Source: Segatella oris (GTDB lineage: Bacteria; Bacteroidota; Bacteroidia; Bacteroidales; Bacteroidaceae). Taken from it: 64,000 nucleotides of DNA. The position numbers and the translations under genes were made by a program. This document shows positions 55,162-63,546 of the stretch, piece by piece; position 1 is the first letter of the stretch; every line of letters starts with the position of its first letter. The DNA lies in NCBI RefSeq assembly GCF_900637655.1, contig NZ_LR134384.1:1178001-1242000 (forward strand). The letters run 5' to 3'. Below the pieces are notes generated by a model. That model was not told where the DNA came from. It saw only the letters and a program-made list of their open reading frames with translations, and searched no databases.

Positions 55162-56364
55162 TTATTCTTTACGTTTCCAGATTTTCACAATTTTGTTGCG
55201 TATGACCACGAGGTTGCACAGACTTACAAGAACAAGAAGTGCAACGCCCAAGCCGAAAGCCGGGAGCATAGAGCCGTCTTCAATGTCGGGGAAGAGGGTT
55301 TCGATGATATCCATATAATAGTTGCGGACAAAGAAAAGCACGAGAAGCGCAATGAGCAGCACGGCAATGTTCAGGATGACAGTCAGCAGCTGATAGGGAC
55401 GGGCCACCTGCGTGGGCTTATAACCAATGAGCAAGAGATTTTCAAGTTTGCTCGAGTTTTTCTGCACAAGCAGATAGATGCTAAGCATGAGAATATAGAA
55501 ACTCAAGACAGAGATAATCAGTCCGACAATCATCACCATGGTTACCATCATACGAAGAAAGTAGGTTGTCTTCTCGGTATTCAGCTTGTCGTTCTCGATT
55601 TCATAGCCCTTACGGTCGAGATATTTCATAAACTGCCGGTCACCGGGATTGCTCATGTCTATGATCAGGCGTGTGGGGGCATGGACATCTCCTGGTGCAT
55701 AGACCTCATTACTCCAGTCCATGAACGCTTGGGGGACAAGAATTGAACTCAATCGGTTGGAAAAACCGATGACTTTTCCTTTGAACTGCCCTTCCTTGTT
55801 GTGCCCATGAATGAATATCCGGAAGTCAATCATGCCCACAAGTCCCTCGCTGATTTTGGGCAGTGAATGGCTCTGGGCGAACCCAAAGTTATACATGGTC
55901 AAGTAAATGCGTGGCAGAATAATCGGCACAGTCCTGTCACCGGGGTTGTATTGCCAGTTGCTCAGTTTCGTGTCTACAAAAGCATTGGGAATGCTTTCGA
56001 AGCTGATTTCGCCGTTGTTGAGCACCGAAGTGCCGTTCACGCTCATGTTAGCATCAACCTTGTAGGCTGTTCCCGTGAACTTTCCCACACTGCTGACAAA
56101 CGGTTGTTGGCTCAAATCATCAATCTCTTCATCCGTGAATGTGTTGCTGCGACCGCTGATAGTACTCGCTGTGCCTATCTTCTTGTTGACAATCAGAAAG
56201 TCGCTCTTCATGAAACTGTCTTCAGCGGTGAACACAGGAGCCACATCATTGTAGAACTGATAGCCTAACAGAACAATCAACATGCCGAAAAGATTGGCAA
56301 AGAAGAAGCCTGCAAACTGTGGAATGCTGATATGCTGACGCAGTAATTTCCAAACTAAAATCAT
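55162..56364 (-). CDS. FtsX/MacB-like ABC transporter permease
   Basis: 400 residues. One membrane helix near the N-terminus (FFFANLFGMLIVLLGYQFY), a periplasmic MacB-core-like domain of about 230 residues, and three C-terminal helices (VTMVMIVGLIISVLSFYILML and others). This is the FtsX/MacB fold used in lipoprotein release, cell-division signalling and export. Its start overlaps the ATPase stop by four bases (ATGA), so the two form one transporter. The substrate is unknown; the following operon gene is a DMT exporter and the preceding one a DUF4836 lipoprotein. Confidence 0.82.
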   Translation of the reverse strand: MILVWKLLRQHISIPQFAGFFFANLFGMLIVLLGYQFYNDVAPVFTAEDSFMKSDFLIVNKKIGTASTISGRSNTFTDEEIDDLSQQPFVSSVGKFTGTAYKVDANMSVNGTSVLNNGEISFESIPNAFVDTKLSNWQYNPGDRTVPIILPRIYLTMYNFGFAQSHSLPKISEGLVGMIDFRIFIHGHNKEGQFKGKVIGFSNRLSSILVPQAFMDWSNEVYAPGDVHAPTRLIIDMSNPGDRQFMKYLDRKGYEIENDKLNTEKTTYFLRMMVTMVMIVGLIISVLSFYILMLSIYLLVQKNSSKLENLLLIGYKPTQVARPYQLLTVILNIAVLLIALLVLFFVRNYYMDIIETLFPDIEDGSMLPAFGLGVALLVLVSLCNLVVIRNKIVKIWKRKE

Positions 56365-57008
56365 AGCTTAAACGTCTTTTCGTATTCAAGGTTCATGTGT
56401 TTGCCGATGCTGGTCACAATCACTCCGGCTCCTTGCGCCTTGGCTTCGCGCATCATGATGTCGGCCATGATGCCGGCATTGGTGTCGTCAAGGTGGCTGA
56501 TAGGCTCGTCGACAAGAATGAAATCAAAGGGTTGCACGAGTGCACGAAGCATGGCCACACGTTGCTGTTGACCAAACGACATGTGACCAATTTGGGCATT
56601 CAGCTTGTCGCCAATGCCCAACATGTCGAACCATTCCACAATCTGTTCTCGACTCTTGAAGCCTGTTATCTTGTTCTTAATCTCCACATTCTCCAATGCT
56701 GTGAGTTCAGGGAAGAGGCGAAGTTCCTGAAAGAGGTGGCTGATGTGGCGCTGGCGCAGCTCTACCCAGTCTCTCACTTTGAAGTTCATCGTGTCGTTTT
56801 CATCAAATATCACACGTCCGCTGTAGTCACGGCGATAGCCAATAACATAGCTGCAAAAGGTACTCTTGCCTTTTCCGGAGTCTGCTTCAACGAGGTAAAG
56901 ATGTCCTTTTTTGAAGATAGCTTCCGTATTCCAGATCTCTGAATTCAGTTGATTGGCAAGCGAAGCAAATACCTTTGGAACAACAGAATTAAATCTTATG
57001 GTTTCCAA
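56361..57008 (-). CDS. ABC transporter ATP-binding protein, atypical motifs
   Basis: 215 residues. Walker A reads ADSGKGKST (the usual first Gly is Ala), the signature is MSFGQQQR in place of LSGGQ, and Walker B is FDFILVDEP. At the switch region VIVTSIGKH the usual His directly after Thr is Ser, with a His three residues later. The protein is short, as in LolD/FtsE types. It partners with the FtsX-like permease overlapping downstream. The changed residues leave it unclear whether ATP hydrolysis is normal; such drift is sometimes seen in FtsE-like regulatory ATPases. Confidence 0.82.
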   Translation of the reverse strand: METIRFNSVVPKVFASLANQLNSEIWNTEAIFKKGHLYLVEADSGKGKSTFCSYVIGYRRDYSGRVIFDENDTMNFKVRDWVELRQRHISHLFQELRLFPELTALENVEIKNKITGFKSREQIVEWFDMLGIGDKLNAQIGHMSFGQQQRVAMLRALVQPFDFILVDEPISHLDDTNAGIMADIMMREAKAQGAGVIVTSIGKHMNLEYEKTFKL

Positions 57009-57013
57009 TTTCT

Positions 57014-58357
57014 CTATTTTAAGGTATAAACAATCGTATTGATATTGCCGAAGACTGGCTTCAGCATTGTAGTTACGGCGCCTGCCTTGCCCTCTGACAT
57101 GGCAGCCATGTTGATAATCATCACAAGTTTTTGACCTTTCACTTCTTTCTGAATGGCAGCATCAAGTTGCTCTTTGGCGGGGTAAATGGATCTCTCTGCC
57201 TCTTCCTTATCACTCCCGCTGAAGAACTGTTTGTCATTGCTGACGCCGAAGAAGAAAGTGGTTTTGTCGCTCGTATAATACCAGGCATTGGGTTTCCAAT
57301 CAAGGATTCTCCCACCGGCAGGGCAACTTTGTTTCCAATAGTCAATGTCCTTGGTCCAGTTGGTGTCGGCCAATTGTGCCGTCATACTCATGGAAAGCCT
57401 GTCCGAACTATACGTAGGCGTGATGATTGCCATTTCACCGTTGATGCTTCGAATAATATTATCCATGTCAATGGCCGTGTTTATGCCTGTCAACAGTGCC
57501 TGAATGCCTTTGTTGGACTGCATGAGAGGCAGGAATTTCTGACCGTCGACATTGAGAAACATGCCCATCATGGCATCGCGAGGCATGGCTGAAATGTATT
57601 TGCCTTGAATGGGACGGTAAATCTTATGGGCAGCTTTCAAGGCTTCGTTCACACGGGAATTAAACGAGAAAGTCTCGCCATTGATGTGCATCACCTGTGC
57701 TTTGATATTCATTTCTGCAGCAATCAGCACCTGCGAAGCATCTGCTCCTTTGGGTGCTCCGAGTGTGAAAGGGGCAACAAACTGCTCGGGAAGTGCTGCA
57801 GCCTGGGCCACCATGCTCATCGGCGCATCAATAGAATCGAGCTTGGCATATAGTCTGCTGCTCATGATTCCTTCATTTTCGTCTTGTTTCAGATATTGAG
57901 ATATCTGCTGTTGCAGGGCAGCCTGTGCGTCAGCTGTGGCAGGTCCCATTACGAGGAAAGCCTGGTCGCTCCAGCCTGCCACCCATGTGTCTTTCAAAAC
58001 CGTGAAATGAAAGCCTCTTCTTTTCACCGGATTAGGACACAAGTCCTTAGCGGCGAGGCCTTTGAATGTCTCATCCAGTTCGTCAGCATCCTTTACTTTG
58101 GCACAGAGACCAAGGTTCCCGTCGGGCGATTCGAAAAGAAAAATCCTGTGACTGACATCAATACCGCTCTTGTTGGTATTCGTCATGTAGAGTAAAGTCT
58201 TGAGCACGGCCACATTGTTTACGCTACTCATTCGGGCAGGATCCATCGAAATAAGGGCTGTACTCTCGCCGGGAATGGCGTTCAGATAGCTGTTGTCGGT
58301 GCAGGCTGACAAGCAAATCAGCAACAGACCGACAAGCATATAACTTAGTTTCTTCAT
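57014..58357 (-). CDS. DUF4836-family lipoprotein
   Basis: 447 residues. A lipoprotein signal ends at LLLICLSAC. The mature protein matches the Bacteroidota DUF4836 pattern: IPGESTALISMDPARM near the start, repeated LMGMFLNVDGQ-like strands, and a C-terminal YTSDKTTFFFGVSNDKQFF section. Function unknown; envelope location supported. It overlaps rsmE by four bases upstream and precedes the ABC ATPase by 5 bases, so it may be the substrate-side partner of that ABC system, which is only a contextual guess. Confidence 0.75.
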   Translation of the reverse strand: MKKLSYMLVGLLLICLSACTDNSYLNAIPGESTALISMDPARMSSVNNVAVLKTLLYMTNTNKSGIDVSHRIFLFESPDGNLGLCAKVKDADELDETFKGLAAKDLCPNPVKRRGFHFTVLKDTWVAGWSDQAFLVMGPATADAQAALQQQISQYLKQDENEGIMSSRLYAKLDSIDAPMSMVAQAAALPEQFVAPFTLGAPKGADASQVLIAAEMNIKAQVMHINGETFSFNSRVNEALKAAHKIYRPIQGKYISAMPRDAMMGMFLNVDGQKFLPLMQSNKGIQALLTGINTAIDMDNIIRSINGEMAIITPTYSSDRLSMSMTAQLADTNWTKDIDYWKQSCPAGGRILDWKPNAWYYTSDKTTFFFGVSNDKQFFSGSDKEEAERSIYPAKEQLDAAIQKEVKGQKLVMIINMAAMSEGKAGAVTTMLKPVFGNINTIVYTLK

Positions 58358-59076
58358 AATCTTAAAGAGATTTGTGCCATGGTGACGGCCATGAGTCCTG
58401 CCGTTTCAGTGCGCAGTCGGCTTTCTCCAAGCGAAATGCTTTCGTAGCCTTGCGCCATGGCTAATCGCACTTCGTCAATCGAAAAGTCACCTTCCGGCCC
58501 AACAAGCACTGTTATCTGCTCGTTCTTTTGGTCGTCTATGATTTCGTTGAAGAAGTCTTTCTTCTCTATTTCTTCATAGCAGTGGGCAATGAACTTGCGT
58601 CCTTCGCGTGGTCTTGTTATAAAATCCTTGAAGCTCTCAAGTGCATTCACCTGTGGCATCCACGGCTTGCGACTCTGCTTAGCCGCTGAAACGACAATCT
58701 TTTCGATGCGGTCAGCATGCAGCACTTTACGTTCAGAAAAGGCGCAATGCAGGAAACTCAACTCGTCAAAGCCTATTTCCGTGGCCTTTTCTGCAAGCCA
58801 TTCCATGCGGTCTATGTTTTTGGTTGGGGCAATGGCCAAGTGGATATGTCCGCGCCAAGTCTTCTGTTGAGGCAGGTTCTCTTTGATAGTGTAGAGGCAT
58901 TTCTTGTGGGTAGCCAGGCTCACTTCAGCATGATAGAAGTTTCCCTGGCCGTCCATCAGATACATGTCATCGCCATTTTGCAGTCTAAGCACGCGCAGAG
59001 CGTGGGTTGCCTCCTCTGCAGGAAGTTCATTTGTTGAGGCTGCATCGGGCACATAAAAATATCTTTCCTCTTTCAT
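58354..59076 (-). CDS. rsmE: 16S rRNA m3U1498 methyltransferase
   Basis: 240 residues. It methylates N3 of U1498 in 16S rRNA using S-adenosylmethionine. SPOUT-fold motifs are present: HALRVLRLQNGDD in the N-terminal PUA-like domain, WLAEKATEIGFDE, VLVGPEGDFSIDEV and the knot SLGESRLRTETAGL. It overlaps its neighbours on both sides by four bases (BFN nuclease and DUF4836), so translation is coupled. Confidence 0.95.
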   Translation of the reverse strand: MKEERYFYVPDAASTNELPAEEATHALRVLRLQNGDDMYLMDGQGNFYHAEVSLATHKKCLYTIKENLPQQKTWRGHIHLAIAPTKNIDRMEWLAEKATEIGFDELSFLHCAFSERKVLHADRIEKIVVSAAKQSRKPWMPQVNALESFKDFITRPREGRKFIAHCYEEIEKKDFFNEIIDDQKNEQITVLVGPEGDFSIDEVRLAMAQGYESISLGESRLRTETAGLMAVTMAQISLRL

Positions 59077-59624
59077 GCTTCCTTACTTTTGCGGCGTTTC
59101 AGCTCCTCGTTCAGGTATTCGGCCATTTTATAGTCCTCGTCTTTGATGCTCTTGTCGAGTGCCATTTGCAGCATCTCATCGGTCAGGGCATTGATAGGCA
59201 GTGACATTCGGTTGGTCTTTGCCGTGTCAAAGGGGGTAGACTGACTATTCATCAAGGCTTCGTCGATATAGATAGGCAGGTCGTTGGCCAATGCCATGAG
59301 CACGCCGTCACTGGCTCTGACGTTTGTCACGGCCTTGGTTTCATTGTCTATCAGCAATGTACGATATTGCCCATCAGTCAGGTTGAAGATATATACTTCA
59401 AGCATGTGTCCGGTCTCTTTCAGCAGTTTTCCCGTTGCTTCGGCAAGTAGTTTGTCTACTCCCGGGGCGTGGGCCATGCGAAGACCGAACGCTCTTATCA
59501 TGTCTTCATCGCATGTGATGGAGATTTGGCGCGTCAAAGCCTCGTCGGTCAGCACGATAACCCCAATGCCCATCGTGCCGACTATTTCGGAAATATTGTT
59601 GAATTTCAGTCTGATTTTCCCCAT
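59073..59624 (-). CDS. Bifunctional nuclease (BFN/DUF151) family protein with UVR motif
   Basis: 183 residues. Residues 1-135 form the DUF151 domain seen in plant and bacterial bifunctional nucleases (IGVIVLTDEALTRQISI, RMAHAPGVDKL, DGQYRTLLID, VRASDGVLMALA). The C-terminal helix pair (ALDKSIKDEDYKMAEYLNEE) is a UVR/UvrB-C-like motif. Its start shares one base with the transporter stop (TAATG) and its stop overlaps rsmE. The nuclease activity of bacterial members is not well established. Confidence 0.88.
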   Translation of the reverse strand: MGKIRLKFNNISEIVGTMGIGVIVLTDEALTRQISITCDEDMIRAFGLRMAHAPGVDKLLAEATGKLLKETGHMLEVYIFNLTDGQYRTLLIDNETKAVTNVRASDGVLMALANDLPIYIDEALMNSQSTPFDTAKTNRMSLPINALTDEMLQMALDKSIKDEDYKMAEYLNEELKRRKSKEA

Positions 59625-60868
59625 TATTCTTTTGATTTAGTGCCCGGACGGAACATCAGTGCGAAGCTGACGCATACCAGAAGGGCATAGCTGGCAAAGG
59701 TGAACCAGCAGCTGGGCCACGTGGTTATGCCGGCAGTGGTGTGGCTATCGACGACCGCCTGTGCAGCAAATGAACCTACAGTTGCACCGATACCATTCGT
59801 CATGAGCATGAAAAGTCCTTGTGCACTGGAACGTATTGACGGGTCGGTAGCCTTGTCAACGAAGAGCGAACCAGAGATGTTGAAGAAGTCGAATGCCACG
59901 CCATAGATAATCATTGAAGTGATGAACATCCATACTCCACCGCCGGGATTGCCTAATCCGAGCAGTCCGAAACGCAGCACCCAAGCAAACATGGCGATGA
60001 GCATGACGTTCTTGATGCCATAACGCTTCATGAAGAACGGAATCATCAGAATGCAGAGGGTTTCGCTGATCTGTGAGATAGAGTAGAGGATGACGGGATA
60101 TTTCACGCCGAACGTACCTGCATATTCAGGTATGCTCTTGAAACTTTCAATGAATGGAGTGGCAAAGCCATTGGTAATCTGCAGACTGACACCGAGCAAC
60201 ATGGAGAAGATGAAGAAGATAGCCATCTTCTTTTGCTTGAAAAGTGCAAAGGCCTTGAGGCCGAAAGCATCGACAAGACTCTTCTTCTGTCCTGTCTTGC
60301 AGACAGCGCATTTGGGCAGCGTGAAAGAGTAGAGAAACAACAGTATGCTCAGCACACCGCTCACAACGAATTGCATCTGCGTGCTCTTATAGCCCATGAT
60401 GTCAACGAACCACATCGTGCAGATGAAGCCGATGGTTCCGAAAACGCGTATCGGAGGAAAGGCTTTCACGGTGTCGAGGCCTGCTTGGGTAAGTGCAGAG
60501 TAAGCCACAGAATTGGTCAATGCCAATGTAGGCATATAGAAAGCGACGCTCAAGGAATAGAGCAGGAACAGCGTGGTGAAGTTGGCATTGTGGCCGGCTT
60601 GATAGCCATACCAGGCTGTGCCAAACATGAATAGGCCGGCAAGCAGGTGGCAGAAGCCCATCAAGCGTTGTGCCTGTATCCATCGGTCGGCTATAATTCC
60701 CATAACAGCAGGCATAAATATAGAGACGATGCCTTGCACGGCATAGAATGTTCCGATATGCGTACCCATGCCAATGTTGCCCAAATAAATTCCCATGCAG
60801 GTAAGATAGGCTCCCCAGACGGCAAATTCCAGGAAGTTCATCACGGTTAGTCTGATTTTAAGATTCAT
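59624..60868 (-). CDS. NupG-type MFS nucleoside transporter
   Basis: 414 residues from the ATG at 60868; the frame runs further upstream, but the promoter at 60893-60923 rules that out. Twelve membrane segments; the N-terminus KIRLTVMNFLEFAVWGAYLT is characteristic of the nucleoside:H+ symporter (NHS) family, which includes NupG and XapB. It imports nucleosides across the inner membrane. It heads a tightly packed seven-gene operon with translation and envelope genes. Confidence 0.88.
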   Translation of the reverse strand: MNLKIRLTVMNFLEFAVWGAYLTCMGIYLGNIGMGTHIGTFYAVQGIVSIFMPAVMGIIADRWIQAQRLMGFCHLLAGLFMFGTAWYGYQAGHNANFTTLFLLYSLSVAFYMPTLALTNSVAYSALTQAGLDTVKAFPPIRVFGTIGFICTMWFVDIMGYKSTQMQFVVSGVLSILLFLYSFTLPKCAVCKTGQKKSLVDAFGLKAFALFKQKKMAIFFIFSMLLGVSLQITNGFATPFIESFKSIPEYAGTFGVKYPVILYSISQISETLCILMIPFFMKRYGIKNVMLIAMFAWVLRFGLLGLGNPGGGVWMFITSMIIYGVAFDFFNISGSLFVDKATDPSIRSSAQGLFMLMTNGIGATVGSFAAQAVVDSHTTAGITTWPSCWFTFASYALLVCVSFALMFRPGTKSKE

Positions 60869-60892
60869 CTTTTTCGGTTTTATTTTTGATTG

Positions 60893-60923
60893 CAAAGATA
60901 AGGTAAACGCGTGGAATAGCAAA
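60893..60923 (-). promoter_or_regulatory. Promoter of the seven-gene operon
   Basis: On the - strand TTTG (60920-60923), a 19-base spacer and TATCTTTG (60893-60900) match the consensus perfectly, 24 bases before the ATG at 60868. Confidence 0.8.
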
Positions 60924-61690
60924 ACAAAAGGCTATTTTTCTTTGGTGTTCTCATTTGTCCGTCTTTCGCCTTTGATATCTTGCTGATGCTTCACGGCTTA
61001 TGTTTGGAATTCCCGTCAGAGGTCTTCCCTGTTTGATGTCATTGCGGGTGGTTGTGTCTCCCGCTACTCCTTGGTTTTTAATCAGTTGCAGATTACATTG
61101 TAACTTGATGCAGATTGCGTTGTAACTTGATGCAGATTATCACGCAATCTGACGCAGATGACACGATAACTTGATGCAGATGACACGCTGTTTTGACGCA
61201 GGTTGCAATGCCCCTGCAGGTCAGTGGTGCTGGCAGTCCTTTTACTCTTATCGATTGTCGTGTGCCGTTTTCTGGATATGGGTAATCTTGTTATCGGCGA
61301 ACTCCCTCCTTCAGGGGTATGATCTCAAAGTGTGTTTTTCATCAATGGACGATTGCAAGGCTATACCCCACTCTGTCCGCTTCCAATCATTATAGTCCTG
61401 TCTTTTCAGTTTGATAGCACAGAAGCTGTCTGTTCAGAAAGTACGTCTGTACATAACTATATTAAAGGATGATACGGTGAAAGAAGAAAATGTACTTTAG
61501 TTAATAAGAGGAAATTCCTGCTACTACTTAAAAACTACATATTACTTCTTTTTATAATCTTTCAATAAAAGCATACTATTTGTTATTATATTCGTATCTT
61601 TGTAAGGTGATTTTTAAAGTAGCGTAATGTGTCTGCATGTTTCTTCTTAAAGTTACTAAAGGTTAAAATAGAGAAAACCAATAAAAATAA
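60924..61690. other. Divergent intergenic region, nupG operon to sigma/barrel gene
   Basis: About 770 bases with no gene. It holds repeat array E (61074-61205) and then an AT-rich stretch leading to the 14-bp box at 61691. Confidence 0.5.
61074..61205 (+). repeat. 22-bp-period degenerate tandem repeat, array E
   Basis: Six consecutive 22-bp units begin at 61074, 61096, 61118, 61140, 61162 and 61184. Units at 61096 and 61118 share 17 bases around GTAACTTGATGCAGATT. This is the cleanest array and gives the family core GTAAYTTGAYGCAGATTRC. Confidence 0.85.
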
Positions 61691-61734
61691 GTGCAGTCTT
61701 TTAGAGTAAACAGACTCCTTTTAATAAAAAGGAG
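61691..61734 (+). promoter_or_regulatory. Candidate alternative-sigma promoter box and leader hairpin of the sigma/barrel gene
   Basis: GTGCAGTCTTTTAG (61691-61704) is repeated exactly 59 bases before the radical SAM start (63488-63501). Nine bases on, both copies have ACTC, and then AATAAAA. CTCCTTTT/AAAAGGAG at 61715-61734 forms a perfect 8-bp hairpin. No TANNTTTG at a normal position. Confidence 0.5.
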
Positions 61735-61756
61735 ATGTTCCTTTGCTTAAAATAAT

Positions 61757-63451
61757 ATGATACAGATTGACGCTTGTAAAAATGGGGATAAGGAAGCCCT
61801 GGGAGAACTCTATACGACATACGCTAATAGACTTTTAGGCGTATGTCGGCATTATGTAAAAGATGATAATTCGGCTCACGATATTTTGCATGATGCATTT
61901 ATTATAATCTTCATGTCTATCCAAGATTTGAAAGATGAATCAAAATTGGAAGGTTGGATGATAACAATCGTAAGAAATCTATCCTTAAAATATCTCCAAA
62001 ACACAGAAAAAGAAGCCATACCCTTATCTTGCTTGAATATAGAAATTCAGGAAGCAGCATGTGAGGAACAGAAAAAGATAGAGTTGGAGCTATTGTTGTC
62101 AGCGATAGAGTCCTTACCAGAAGGGAATCGTGAAGTTTTCAAGCTCTCAGTCTTGGAAGGTCTTTCCCACAAGGAGATAGGAGAACAGCTCGGCATCAAT
62201 CCGCACAGTTCTTCTTCCCAGTTGTTCAGGGCAAAGAAAACATTGCGTGCAATGTTGATTAACTATTGGATGCTCTTCTTGCTTCCAATTCTTATACCAG
62301 TTTATATATATATCGCTACGAGAGATAAAACTGTTGAGACTTCCGATAACGAACCTACTGCTACAAACACTCATAAGAATCAATCAAAATATGTTCAAAA
62401 AGGATTAGGAACTCTGAAGAAAGAAGAGTCAAGATATTCTACCTCGCCAAGTACCGCCAATAATGCAGGAAGAGGTTCTGCCAGTGAGATTGTCCCTGAA
62501 GGAAATATTGCTTGGCAAGTATCAACAGACAGTGCTATAACGGAACAACGAGCATTACCTTTTAATGTGGATTCCCTGCAAAAACATTTGGCTATAGGTA
62601 TCGGAACAAACGATTCTTTATACTGCATTCCACAGATACCACAAGATAAGATGATAGCATCGAATGAAAGAATGAACTTCAACGTCTGCAATAAGAAGAA
62701 ATATCCGTGGACATTCAATTTGGGTTATTCATCCAATGCAGGTGCAAATAGAGCCGTGTCGAATTTGGATTATCTGTCACTTGTAGATTACGCCAACGGT
62801 GGTGCGACAGCCAAACTTTACACTTGGGCTGATTTAGAGGATTATTATGCCCGGAATAATGCTTTGATGGATTCTGTCGAGAGAGCGAGAATGTCCTTGA
62901 TACTGCGTGAACATCCAACAGATGACAACGGTTCATTGGGAGAGGTCGCACATCATTGTCGCCCTAAGACCTTTGGTCTTTCCATTAATAAGCAATTAAG
63001 TCCAAAATGGACTTTCGGGACAGGCATAACTTACACCAGACTAAAATCTGAATTTGAAAGTGAGTATAACAAGGCAAGACTGGTGAAAACCCAGAAAATA
63101 GATTATGTTGGCATACCATTGAAACTGACCTATCAAGTATGGTCAAAAGGACGGTTCAATGCATATATGACAGGTGGTATGGCATTTGAAATGCCTGTCC
63201 ACAGTTCGCTTGAAAAGAAGTACATCATAACAGCCGACTCGTCGTACACGTTGAAGAGGGACATCAAGCCACGTTATCAGTGGTCTGTAAACTTAGGTGT
63301 CGGTGTGCAGTACAAGCTATTTAAGCCTTTCAGTCTATATCTGGAACCAAACATGTTCTACTATTTCAGAAATAGCAGTAACCTTGAGACTTACCGCACA
63401 GAGCATCCGTTCATCATAACGGTACCATTCGGATTGCGGCTTACTTGGTAA
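61757..63451 (+). CDS. ECF-type sigma factor fused to a transmembrane helix and an outer-membrane beta-barrel
   Basis: 564 residues in one frame. Residues 1-85 are sigma region 2 (LGELYTTYANRLLGVC, SAHDILHDAFIIIF, KLEGWMITIVRNLSLKYL) and 105-166 region 4 (LPEGNREVFKLSVLEGLSHKEIGEQLGI). At once follows one membrane helix (about 171-187, WMLFLLPILIPVYIYIA), a polar Ser/Thr/Asn-rich linker (about 190-315) and a C-terminal beta-barrel (about 316-564: WTFNLGYSSNAGA, WTFGTGITYTRLKSEF, WSVNLGVGVQYKLF) ending in Trp. The architecture recalls dual-membrane-spanning anti-sigma factors of Bacteroides, but here the cytoplasmic head is the sigma factor itself, with no anti-sigma segment visible. Activity would need release or a conformational signal across the envelope. 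A sequencing error joining two genes cannot be excluded. Confidence 0.8.
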   Translation: MIQIDACKNGDKEALGELYTTYANRLLGVCRHYVKDDNSAHDILHDAFIIIFMSIQDLKDESKLEGWMITIVRNLSLKYLQNTEKEAIPLSCLNIEIQEAACEEQKKIELELLLSAIESLPEGNREVFKLSVLEGLSHKEIGEQLGINPHSSSSQLFRAKKTLRAMLINYWMLFLLPILIPVYIYIATRDKTVETSDNEPTATNTHKNQSKYVQKGLGTLKKEESRYSTSPSTANNAGRGSASEIVPEGNIAWQVSTDSAITEQRALPFNVDSLQKHLAIGIGTNDSLYCIPQIPQDKMIASNERMNFNVCNKKKYPWTFNLGYSSNAGANRAVSNLDYLSLVDYANGGATAKLYTWADLEDYYARNNALMDSVERARMSLILREHPTDDNGSLGEVAHHCRPKTFGLSINKQLSPKWTFGTGITYTRLKSEFESEYNKARLVKTQKIDYVGIPLKLTYQVWSKGRFNAYMTGGMAFEMPVHSSLEKKYIITADSSYTLKRDIKPRYQWSVNLGVGVQYKLFKPFSLYLEPNMFYYFRNSSNLETYRTEHPFIITVPFGLRLTW

Positions 63452-63546
63452 ATGGAGATAATGAGTAAATAAAAAGTCATGAATACAGTGCAGTCTTTTA
63501 GTAGTTTTCTACTCTTAACAATAAAAGACAAAACTCAAAAGAAAGA
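63452..63546 (+). promoter_or_regulatory. Leader with GTGCAGTCTTTTAG box before the radical SAM gene
   Basis: The 14-bp box lies at 63488-63501. It is followed by AGTAG/CTACT (63500-63513), a short hairpin, and AATAAAA. The layout matches the 61691 region. Confidence 0.5.

Noticed and set aside
60869..60922. N-terminal extension of the NupG-type transporter
   Set aside because: It covers the perfect promoter at 60893-60923.
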